14,135 nucleotides of DNA. It comes from BS750m-G62 sp046483505. GTDB taxonomy: Bacteria; Planctomycetota; Phycisphaerae; FEN-1346. The position numbers and the translations under genes were made by a program. Positions 6,367-12,571 of this stretch are shown one piece after another (the first letter of the stretch is position 1; each line of letters begins with the position of its first letter). The stretch lies in contig JAWODB010000245.1 of the NCBI GenBank assembly GCA_046483505.1, positions 1-14,135 on the forward strand, written 5' to 3'. The notes beneath the pieces were generated by a model. It searched no databases. It was not told the origin of the DNA and was given only the letters and a program-made list of their open reading frames with translations.

Positions 6367-7101
6367 GTGGCCGGCTGGATGCGAAAACTCGGGCACATGG
6401 CCGGGCCGGGCGTCCGGAAGGGCAAGTGGGTCTGGACCTCGCTGACGGGCACCACGAAGGAGGCCCTGCGGGCCGAGTACGACGTCGGCCGCGACATGGC
6501 CCAGGAGGTCCGCCGGCAACTCGGGACGGACGACGATGCCGAGACCGCCCGGCTGGTGCAGGACATCGGCCGGCGGCTGGCGGCGTGCGTGACGCAGGAA
6601 GACCGGACGTTCGAGGTCTCGGTCGTGCGGGGCGAGACGCCGAACGCGTTCGCCCTGCCGGGCGGGTTCGTGTTCGTCACGCGTCCGCTGGTGGAGTTGT
6701 GCGAGCGGCGGGAGGAGGAACTCGCGTTCGTCATCGCGCACGAGATGGCCCACGTCATCCGCGGGCACGCCCTGGACCGCGTGCTGTCGGACTCGGCCAC
6801 CGCGGCGGCGTCGCGGGCGATTGCGGCCCGGAGCGGCCTCGGGGCGTGGGTCCGGCACGTGGGCGTCAAGTACCTGACGGGGGCGTATTCGCGGGACCGC
6901 GAGGTCGGGGCGGACGAACTCGGGGCCCGCCTCGCCGACGCGGCCGGCTACGGACGCGAGGGGGCCGTGCGGCTTCTGGAGCGCCTGGACCGCCTGCGGA
7001 GCGAGGGAATGGCCGACGCGCTCGGCCTGGGGCCGTACTTCGCCTCCCATCCGCCGACGGCGGAGCGCGTGAAGGCCGTGAAGAATGCGCCGCCGGTGTG
7101 A
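6367..7101 (+). CDS. M48-family zinc metallopeptidase (soluble)
   Basis: A 244-residue peptidase of the M48 family (HtpX/Oma1/BepA-like catalytic domain). The zinc site is HEMAH (125-129; His125, Glu126, His129), with the third ligand in the EVGAD motif at 179-183 (SRDREVGADELG). NAFALPGGFVFVT (93-105) and FASHPPTAERV (226-236) are also typical of the family. No signal peptide or membrane span is seen, unlike HtpX, and there is no C-terminal TPR domain as in BepA, so this is a minimal catalytic domain. Its partner and substrate are unknown; family members act in protein quality control, often at membranes. The GTG at 6367 is chosen because AAAGGAG (6352-6358) lies 8 nt upstream. The frame continues open further left through the repeats but that part is not conserved in character. 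The stop is followed at once by a type-B terminal repeat. Confidence 0.9.
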   Translation: MAGWMRKLGHMAGPGVRKGKWVWTSLTGTTKEALRAEYDVGRDMAQEVRRQLGTDDDAETARLVQDIGRRLAACVTQEDRTFEVSVVRGETPNAFALPGGFVFVTRPLVELCERREEELAFVIAHEMAHVIRGHALDRVLSDSATAAASRAIAARSGLGAWVRHVGVKYLTGAYSRDREVGADELGARLADAAGYGREGAVRLLERLDRLRSEGMADALGLGPYFASHPPTAERVKAVKNAPPV

Positions 7102-7103
7102 CG

Positions 7104-7366
7104 GCAAAACAACAATGATGAACGGGGAATGATGAACGTGGAATGATGAATGGACCCGGGGCGACGGCACGGACCGTGGAACGCCTCCGTTTGTCATCCG
7201 GAGGCGGCCGTACGGCCGAGGAAGGATCTCGCCGTGGTCGTGGCCGTCCGGTCGTTCGCACGGCGAGATGCTTCGGTCCCGCAAGCGGGGCCTCAGAATG
7301 GCAGCCTGCCACCCCGCGCCTCATCATTCATTATTCATCATTCCTCGTTCATCATTGTTGTCTTGC
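7104..7366. repeat. Type-B MITE-like element, copy 1, with nested inverted repeats
   Basis: The left end (from 7104) reads GCAAAACAACAATGATGAAC and continues with GGAATGATGAAC units. The right end (to 7366) is the reverse complement of GCAAGACAACAATGATGAAC plus GAGGAATGATGAA units, giving terminal inverted repeats of about 45-50 bp. A second, nested pair is TGTCATCCGGAGGC (7192-7205) against GGCCTCAGAATGGCAG (7289-7304). A third is a perfect ATCTCGCCGTG (7226-7236) against 7259-7269. The element fills the gap between two convergent genes, so each terminal repeat lies in sense orientation just after a stop codon. No reading frame inside looks like a gene. Confidence 0.85.
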
Positions 7367-7379
7367 CGTTGCCTCGCCC

Positions 7380-8600
7380 TTACGCCTTCAGTCCCGACAG
7401 GTCCGGCTCCATCGTCTCGTTCGACTTGACGGTCTCGTCCCACGTCACGACGCGTCCCTCGTAGGCGGCGGTGCGGCCCATGACGGTTACCAGGTTCGAG
7501 CGGACGGACGGCTCGACGGTGGGGTTGTCGACCTTGCCGGCCAGGATGTGCTCGGCGAAGGTGCGGATGTTCGTGACGGCCCCCTCCTTGTAGATGCCGG
7601 GGCACTTGCCGCCGCGCCAGAAGTGTTTGCCGCGGATGAGCACCTCGCCGCCGTACTGCGTCTCCAGGACGCCCTCGGCGCCGAACATGCGGTTGCGGAT
7701 GCCGTCCGGCTTCGTGCCGTGCCCGTTGAACTGGCGGCTGGAGAAGGCGATGCCGACGTTCTCCGGGTACTGGTAGGTGAGGGCGAAGTGGTCCCAGCAG
7801 TCGCCGGCGTCGGTGCGGACCTTGCGTCCGCCGGTGCCCCAGCACGTCACGGGCGGGGTGTTCATGATCCAACTCATCACGTCCAGCGTATGGATATTCT
7901 GTTCCGTGATGATGTCGCCGGAGAGGGCCTTGAAGAAGACCCAGTTGCGGAGGCGCCCCTCGGCCGTCTGGTCCTCGCCCTTCTTGCCGATGCGGTTGGC
8001 GTGGTAGGTCGATTCGCCGAAGGCGAACGTGCCGAGGGCGCCCGCGTGCACCCGCTTCAGGGCCTCGATGTAGAACGTGTCGGCCCGGGTCTGGAAGTCC
8101 ACCAGGAAGACCTGCTTCTTGCGGGTGGCCTTCTTGCCGCTCGCGAGGATGGACCGGCAGCCGGGGGCGTCGACGGCGATCGGCTTGGCCAGGTACACGT
8201 GCTTGCCGGCCTCCATGGCGTCGGCGGCCTGCCGGGGGTGGAAGTACGGCGGGCTGATGATGGCGACGGCGTCCACGCCGCTCGCGATGAGGCCCTTGTA
8301 CCCCTCCAGGCCGGCGAAGCGGTGCTTCTCCGGCACGTCGTGCTCCTTGCCGGCGGCCCCGCTGCGGCTGGCGAAATAGTCGTGCGTGGCGGTGACCTTG
8401 TACCCGCCGTCGTCGCGGAAGAGTTTGGCGATCCATCGTCCCCGGCCGCCGGCGCCGACGAGGCCGAGGTTCAGGATCGAGAGCGCCTCGCTCCCCCGGA
8501 CGCTCTTGGCCTGGACGATGGCGAAACCGGCGGCCCCGGCGGCGGCGGCGGTCGTCAGGAATCGGCGGCGGTTCATGCCGTCGGGCGTGGGCGGGGTCAT
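7380..8600 (-). CDS. Tat-exported Gfo/Idh/MocA family oxidoreductase
   Basis: A 406-residue NAD(P)-dependent sugar oxidoreductase of the Gfo/Idh/MocA family. The N-terminus carries a twin-arginine signal, MNRRRFLTTAAAAGAAGFAI (from 9), so it should be folded with its cofactor and exported to the periplasm. The Rossmann loop is NLGLVGAGGRGRW (44-56). The conserved segment EAGKHVYLAKPIA (130-142) holds the family lysine in AKP (usually EKP). ITEQNIHTLDVMSW further on matches the catalytic His/Asp region. Relatives oxidise the C3 hydroxyl of glycosides or sugars. The ATG at 8600 has AAAGGA (8612-8607) 6 nt upstream; a methionine at codon 9 is an alternative. It lies downstream of the DUF1080 gene on the same strand, and the two families often travel together in planctomycetes. 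A type-B terminal repeat follows the stop. Confidence 0.93.
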   Translation of the reverse strand: MTPPTPDGMNRRRFLTTAAAAGAAGFAIVQAKSVRGSEALSILNLGLVGAGGRGRWIAKLFRDDGGYKVTATHDYFASRSGAAGKEHDVPEKHRFAGLEGYKGLIASGVDAVAIISPPYFHPRQAADAMEAGKHVYLAKPIAVDAPGCRSILASGKKATRKKQVFLVDFQTRADTFYIEALKRVHAGALGTFAFGESTYHANRIGKKGEDQTAEGRLRNWVFFKALSGDIITEQNIHTLDVMSWIMNTPPVTCWGTGGRKVRTDAGDCWDHFALTYQYPENVGIAFSSRQFNGHGTKPDGIRNRMFGAEGVLETQYGGEVLIRGKHFWRGGKCPGIYKEGAVTNIRTFAEHILAGKVDNPTVEPSVRSNLVTVMGRTAAYEGRVVTWDETVKSNETMEPDLSGLKA

Positions 8601-8662
8601 GGCGGGTCCTTTCGTTGGGTTAAGAACGTTTTCGCGTGCCATCCGGAGCCGGCCACCCCACC

Positions 8663-8748
8663 GTTGAGCCGGCGACGGTACGTCGCCGGTCACGTGGCGC
8701 GCCGAGCCCCTTTCGACGTTCGCGGCGACCTCCGGTCGCCGGCTCAAC
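8663..8748. repeat. Type-A intergenic repeat, copy 5
   Basis: A complete 86-bp copy between the DUF1080 and Gfo/Idh genes. It starts GTTGAGCCGGCGACG with hairpin GGCGACG-GTA-CGTCGCC and ends with hairpin GGCGACC-TCC-GGTCGCC and GGCTCAAC. Loop bases differ from the other copies (GTA for GCA, TCC for TTC) while the stems are intact. Confidence 0.85.
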
Positions 8749-8780
8749 GACGGCGGTGCGACCGCGTGCACACCCGTCTG

Positions 8781-8831
8781 GCGCGGTGCATGCGGAGATA
8801 CACCGCGCAGGATGCGGCAAAAGCATGCCAC
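8781..8831. repeat. Type-C composite repeat: GCGCGG hairpin plus GGTGGCATGC motif
   Basis: The hairpin GCGCGGTG (8781-8788) / CACCGCGC (8801-8808) has the apical hexamer GCGGAG (8792-8797), the same loop as the hairpin at 6314-6341. It is followed by the complement of GGGTGGCATGCTTTTGC (8815-8831), which also starts the element at 6218. The unit is short and lies 20 bp from the stop codon of the DUF1080 gene. Confidence 0.65.
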
Positions 8832-8850
8832 CCGCCGGCTCGAACGGCGT

Positions 8851-9717
8851 CTACTCCGCCTCACCCTCGAGCGGGCGGAGCCAGATGTTCCGGAACCGGA
8901 CCGGGCTGCCGTGGTCCTGGATCACGATGCTCCCCTCCGGCGGGTGCGGGCGATACGCCGCCGGCCGCTTGTGGAACGTCTCGCCGAGCACCTCCCACCG
9001 GTCCTGGACGAGCACGCCGTTGTGGAAGACCGTGATAGTCGCCGGCCGCTCGAGTTTGCCCTCCTTGAACCGCGGGGCGTGCCAGATGATGTCGTACGTC
9101 TGCCACTGGCCGGGCGGGCGGCAGGCGTTCACCAGCGGCGGATGCTGGCCGTAGACGGCGGCCGCCTGCCCGTCCGCGTACGTCTTGTTCCGGTAGGAAT
9201 CGAGGACCTGGACCTCGTATTTGCCGTCGCAGAAGAAGACGCCGCTGTTGCCGCGGTGCTGGGCGTGGCCCTTGGGCGGCGCGGGGGCCATCCACTCCAC
9301 GTGCAACTGGCAGTCGCCGAACGTCTCCTTCGTGTAGATCGTGCCGCCGCGCACTTCCGCGTACCCGTGCTCGACCTTCCAGGGGGCCGGCAGGACCTTG
9401 CCCTTCTTGCGGGTGAACCACTTGTCCAGGTTCTTGCCGCCGAACAGGACGACCGCGTCGGACGGGGGCGAGGCGGGTTCCTCCCGCGGCGGCATGGGCG
9501 GCGTGATGACCGGCGGATGCGGGCGGTTCCGGTCGTGCACGTGCCACGTCTGCCCCGGCACGAGGCCCGTGCTCGTGTAGCCGAGGCCGTCGGCGTTCTC
9601 GTCCTTCTTCTCCGCCGCCTGAAGCGGACCGGCCGCCAGGGCCGACAGGAGCAGGCCGCCGGCCGCCAGGGCCACGGCCGCCGTCCGAACGGTTCGCAAC
9701 GGGGTGAGATGCGTCAT
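8851..9717 (-). CDS. Exported DUF1080 / 3-keto-disaccharide hydrolase domain protein
   Basis: A 288-residue exported protein with a signal peptide (hydrophobic 11-30, likely cleavage after PLQAA at 35). After a proline-rich spacer (62-86) comes the concanavalin-like beta-sandwich of the 3-keto-glucoside hydrolase family (formerly DUF1080). It opens with AVVLFGGKNLDKWF (88-101) and continues with FGDCQLHVEWMAP (133-145), RGNSGVFFCDGKYEVQVLDSY (from 155) and WQTYDIIWHAP (205-215). It ends with GSIVIQDHGSPVRFRNIWLRPL (from 262). Family members cleave 3-keto-glycosides, which fits an oxidoreductase partner such as the next gene. The ATG at 9717 has AAAGGA (9731-9726) 8 nt upstream and begins the signal peptide; the frame is open further upstream but only through repeats. 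The exact sugar substrate is unknown. Confidence 0.92.
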   Translation of the reverse strand: MTHLTPLRTVRTAAVALAAGGLLLSALAAGPLQAAEKKDENADGLGYTSTGLVPGQTWHVHDRNRPHPPVITPPMPPREEPASPPSDAVVLFGGKNLDKWFTRKKGKVLPAPWKVEHGYAEVRGGTIYTKETFGDCQLHVEWMAPAPPKGHAQHRGNSGVFFCDGKYEVQVLDSYRNKTYADGQAAAVYGQHPPLVNACRPPGQWQTYDIIWHAPRFKEGKLERPATITVFHNGVLVQDRWEVLGETFHKRPAAYRPHPPEGSIVIQDHGSPVRFRNIWLRPLEGEAE

Positions 9718-9786
9718 GCGTCGGGTCCTTTCGCTCTCGTGAAACGGTGGCCTATCGTCTGACGGTTCGTGCGGGCGCCGATTCAC

Positions 9787-9930
9787 CGCAAGGGTGCCAT
9801 GCTTCCGCGCGTCTGCGCGGCGGGCAGTCTTGCCCGCCGCGCTCGTTACGTTCTGGTGGGCCTGCGCGGTGGCCAGGACTGGCCACCGCGCACGCCACGC
9901 GCACGGCACGCGCACGGCACGAGCAATCCG
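9787..9930. repeat. Type-C hairpin pair and 11-nt tandem repeats
   Basis: The stretch starts with GGGTGCCATGCTTCCGCG (9792-9809), related to the arm at 6218. Two perfect GCGCGG stems follow: 9815-9826/9831-9842 (12 bp, loop GTCT) and 9863-9876/9879-9892 (14-bp arms, centre GA). Read in opposite directions, their tips are CAGTCTTG and CAGTCCTG. The word ACGCGCACGGC is then repeated at 9897-9907 and 9908-9918. It occupies most of the 357-bp gap between the divergent DUF1080 and M23 genes. Confidence 0.8.
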
Positions 9931-10004
9931 TGGCACCTGCGTTCGCGGCGCTCCAGCCTACCACGCCGTGCGCAGGATGCAAGCGCCTGGCGGTCGAGAG
10001 ATAC

Positions 10005-10033
10005 TTGGCGACCGCGGCCGCCGACGGTATCCT
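10005..10033 (+). promoter_or_regulatory. Probable promoter of the M23/PKD peptidase gene
   Basis: TTGGCG (10005-10010) and TATCCT (10028-10033) are separated by 17 bp and match four of six consensus bases each. Transcription would start near 10040, leaving a leader of about 35 nt with the AGGAG ribosome-binding site at 10064-10068. Confidence 0.45.
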
Positions 10034-10074
10034 GAGGGGAAATCGAGCCGGTGCCTTCCAGTCAGGAGCCGATC

Positions 10075-11571
10075 ATGGCCAGCGCCGCCGTCCGTGTGAT
10101 GGGAATCGCCCCCGTTTTCGCGGCCTGTCTCGCCGCCGCCGCCGCGGAGTCGCCCGACGCCATCGAACCGATCCCCCGGGTCGTCGAACTCGACGTCGGC
10201 GAGGAGACGACCGTCGCGCTCGCCGACGGCTCCCGCGCCGCGGTCAGACTCCTCGCCATCGACGCCGAGACGGACACCGTCCGCGGCGCCGTCCGCCGGG
10301 CCACCGCCCGCGTCACGGTCAACGATGAAACGGTGACCCTTGAGTGTGCCGCCTACGGCCTGCCGGTGCGGGCGGGGGGCGTGCGAATCGACTGCCCCAT
10401 CACGCGCTCGTTCTACGCCACGTCGAACAAGGACCGGTGGGGCCTCGGAAAGGACGCCCGGCTGCGCCTCTGGCCGGCCGACGGGCCGCTCATCCGCCCG
10501 GAGACCTTCTCCTGCCCCGTCCGCATCCGCTTCTTCGCCTCCGATACGCAGATGGCCAACGTGCCCGTCTACGTGGACGGGGCCGAGCGGCCCAGCAGCA
10601 AGTGCTATTATCATTCCGGGCTCGATTTCGGCGGCGCCGAGGGCATGGTGCCCATCTACGCCGCCACCGACGGCCTGGTCGTCTCGGCCGCCGACAAGAC
10701 CCTGGAGGGGCACAAGGAGGATTCGCCCGTCTCGCCGCGGTACGACGTGGTCTACCTGCTGGACCCGCGCGGCTGGTACTACCGGTACAGCCACATGGAG
10801 CGGATCGCCGACGGCATCCGGCCGGGCGTCCGCGTGAAACGGGGCCGGCAGATCGGCGTCCTCGGCAAGGAGGGCGGCAGCGGCGGATGGACCCATCTGC
10901 ACTTCGAGGCCAAGAGCCGTCAGCCCTCCGGCCGGTGGGGCACCGAGGAGGCCTACGCCTACGTATGGGAGGCCTACCGCCGGGGCCATCCGGAGGCCCT
11001 GGTGGCCGTCGCCCGGCCGCACCGCCTGGCCGCCGCCGGCGAGACGGTGACCCTCGACGGCTCCCGCTCCGCCGCGTTCGGTTCCAGGGTGACGGCGTAC
11101 AACTGGACGTTCAGCGACGGAACGACCGCCGAGGGGCCGACCGCCCGCCGCACGTACGCGAACCCCGGCACGTACAGCGAAATCCTCAAGGTGACCGACG
11201 CCCGCGGCCGGACGGCGGTCGACTTCGGCGTCGTCGTCGTGGTGGACCCGCCGAAGGGGTTCCCGCCGGGCATCCACGCGTGCTGCTCGCCCACCTGGCC
11301 CGTCAAGCCGGGCGAGGAGGTGACCTTCAAGGTCCGCACCTTCCGCACGAAGCCGACCGGCGAAACGTGGGACTTCGGCGACGGGTCGCCGCCGGTCACC
11401 GTCCGCTCCGATGCCAACGCCGACATGCACGCCCCGGACGGCTATGCCGTCACGACCCACGCGTACGCGAAGCCGGGCGACTACATCGCGACCGTCACGC
11501 ACACCTCGGCGGACGGCGCGGGCGCGACGGGAAGGGTGTGGGTGCGGGTGGAAAAGGCTGAACAACAATGA
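10075..11571 (+). CDS. Exported M23 metallopeptidase with two PKD domains
   Basis: A 498-residue exported protein that probably cuts peptidoglycan cross-links (LytM/M23 family) or shapes an envelope polymer. The signal peptide covers about residues 1-24. The N-terminal region (30-160) has no recognised domain. The M23 zinc site is YHSGLDFGG (179-187; His180, Asp184), with YSHMERI (238-244, His240) and THLHFEAK (273-280; His274, His276), so all catalytic residues are present. A PKD domain spans about 308-390 (YNWTFSDGTTAEG, YANPGTYSEILKVTD) and a second about 400-495 (TWDFGDGSPPVTV, AYAKPGDYIATVTHTSADG). The usual order is adhesive domain before peptidase; here PKD domains follow it. The ATG at 10075 is chosen for AGGAG (10064-10068) 6 nt upstream; a GTG at 10051 is in frame. 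The stop codon and last codons lie inside a type-B terminal repeat. Confidence 0.92.
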   Translation: MASAAVRVMGIAPVFAACLAAAAAESPDAIEPIPRVVELDVGEETTVALADGSRAAVRLLAIDAETDTVRGAVRRATARVTVNDETVTLECAAYGLPVRAGGVRIDCPITRSFYATSNKDRWGLGKDARLRLWPADGPLIRPETFSCPVRIRFFASDTQMANVPVYVDGAERPSSKCYYHSGLDFGGAEGMVPIYAATDGLVVSAADKTLEGHKEDSPVSPRYDVVYLLDPRGWYYRYSHMERIADGIRPGVRVKRGRQIGVLGKEGGSGGWTHLHFEAKSRQPSGRWGTEEAYAYVWEAYRRGHPEALVAVARPHRLAAAGETVTLDGSRSAAFGSRVTAYNWTFSDGTTAEGPTARRTYANPGTYSEILKVTDARGRTAVDFGVVVVVDPPKGFPPGIHACCSPTWPVKPGEEVTFKVRTFRTKPTGETWDFGDGSPPVTVRSDANADMHAPDGYAVTTHAYAKPGDYIATVTHTSADGAGATGRVWVRVEKAEQQ

Positions 11572-11855
11572 TGAACAGGGAATGATGAACGCTCAATCAA
11601 GAAGGGAACGGCTGACACCATACGCCGCGTGTGGTACCCCGAAGGTTCCGGGGCCGTCTGACCTGTGCGGGAACGCCCGTGTTCGCCGGCCCGCTTGCGG
11701 GCCGCGCTCGTGTGGCCCGGCCGGTCTTGTCCGGCCGGGAGAGGGCTCCGGGTCCACCCGACCATCGCAACGCCGCCCGTGAGTGCCGGTTGCGTTGGCG
11801 GCGGCGTCATTTGGGTGTTGGTTACTTGAGTGTTCCTTGTTCGATATTGTTTTTT
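11563..11855. repeat. Type-B MITE-like element, copy 2
   Basis: The left end GAACAACAATGATGAACAGG (11563-11582) overlaps the stop codon of the M23 gene. The right end (about 11829-11855) is an imperfect inverted copy, complement AACAATATCGAACAAGGAAC. Inside are the segment shared in inverted orientation with 6126-6210 and two GC hairpins: CGGCCCGC-TT-GCGGGCCG (11687-11704) and CCCGGCCGG-TCTTGT-CCGGCCGGG (11716-11739). Either hairpin could stop transcription from the M23 gene, though no T-run follows. Total length is about 290 bp, close to copy 1. Confidence 0.75.
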
Positions 11856-11870
11856 GGCTTTGAGGGCGCC

Positions 11871-12155
11871 ATGCTCGCCGCCGAAACCGCCGATCCGGAA
11901 CGCTTCGCCACGTGCTTCGTGGGCGTCCTGGGCCTTGTGGGCGCGGGCCTCGGTATCCTGGCGGCGGTGTTCTGGATCGGCATGACGATCAACGTCCTGT
12001 TCCGCGAGGAAGGCCCCCCGCGCGAACGTATCCCGTGGGCCCTCGTGGTCATCGCCGTTCCGCTCCTCGGCGCGGCAGTGTATTACTTCGCCCGCTTCCG
12101 CCCCCGGACGAAGCGCCGGCGGGCGGAGCCTCCGCCTCCAGGCGCCGGCGCATGA
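11871..12155 (+). CDS. Small inner-membrane protein with PLDc_N-like domain
   Basis: A 94-residue protein with two membrane spans, about 16-43 and 55-73. Between and around them runs AAVFWIGMTINVLFREEGP (31-49) and IPWALVVIAVPLLGAAVYYFARFRPR (54-79). This is the pattern of the PLDc_N domain, found at the N-terminus of cardiolipin synthases and also as a free-standing small membrane protein. The basic, proline-rich tail (80-94) would be cytoplasmic. No phospholipase D catalytic domain follows, so a lipid-synthesis role is not implied. The ATG at 11871 has GAGGG (11862-11866) 4 nt upstream, and the type-B element ends just before it. The 3' 107 nt overlap a convergent gene on the other strand. 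The family call is by pattern memory and moderate. Confidence 0.68.
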   Translation: MLAAETADPERFATCFVGVLGLVGAGLGILAAVFWIGMTINVLFREEGPPRERIPWALVVIAVPLLGAAVYYFARFRPRTKRRRAEPPPPGAGA

Positions 12156-12339
12156 CCTCCGTCAGACGGGCCGCCGCCACCCATTGCGGGTCCCCGGTGT
12201 GGTGACCGGCGGCGCGGAGGGCGTCGCGGAGACGGCCGAGGGCGTCGCGGGCGCGCCGGACGGCGGCGTCGGACGAGGGGGGCGGCGTTCCGCCCGGATC
12301 GAGGGGGGCGATGCGACCGTCTTTCGGGCCCGCTTCCAT
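12049..12339 (-). CDS. Small hypothetical helical protein
   Basis: A 96-residue protein with no family I recognise. Residues 24-47 and 51-69 look like two amphipathic helices (AAVRRARDALGRLRDAL and WVAAARLTEVMRRRLEAE) joined by GHHTGD. The tail (70-96) is Gly/Ser/Arg-rich and lies in the part that overlaps the convergent membrane-protein gene. The helix pair resembles in outline small regulatory hairpins such as Spo0E-type phosphatases, but the key Ser-Asp motif is absent, so no function is proposed. The case for a gene is the excellent ribosome-binding site AAGGAGG (12352-12346) exactly 6 nt before the ATG at 12339. The tail may be unconstrained sequence. Moderate confidence. Confidence 0.55.
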   Translation of the reverse strand: MEAGPKDGRIAPLDPGGTPPPSSDAAVRRARDALGRLRDALRAAGHHTGDPQWVAAARLTEVMRRRLEAEAPPAGASSGGGSGRSNTLPRRGAERR

Positions 12340-12537
12340 GTGGCGCCTCCTTGTCGGATGAATCCGCGCGTGATGTGGCCACGACGGACAAGGCATCGAG
12401 CGCCGCCACCGCGAGTGAAGCCACTCCCCCGACGTCGACGGTGCGGACGACTTATGGCCTATGTGCTGTCACCTGCCTCTCTCCCGTCTGCTTCGGACCT
12501 CTCATAGGGAATGCGAGGACTTTACACTTTTTTCTTA

Positions 12538-12565
12538 TTGACCGCCGGCCCTCGGATCCTATAAT
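12538..12565 (+). promoter_or_regulatory. Strong sigma70-type promoter in a gene-free region
   Basis: TTGACC (12538-12543) and a perfect TATAAT (12560-12565) are 16 bp apart, in a locally AT-rich patch (ACTTTACACTTTTTTCTTAT just upstream). It is the best promoter match in the window. Transcription would start near 12572. The next good gene start is 13021, so it either gives the S24 repressor a leader of about 450 nt or makes a separate small RNA. Confidence 0.6.
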
Positions 12566-12571
12566 GCATGC

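Noticed and set aside
6055..7284. Long leftward frame opposite the M48 gene
   Set aside because: It is antisense to a well-supported HEXXH peptidase and crosses several repeats.
9958..11568. Long leftward frame opposite the M23/PKD gene
   Set aside because: A shadow of GC-rich coding; the plus strand has all M23 and PKD motifs.
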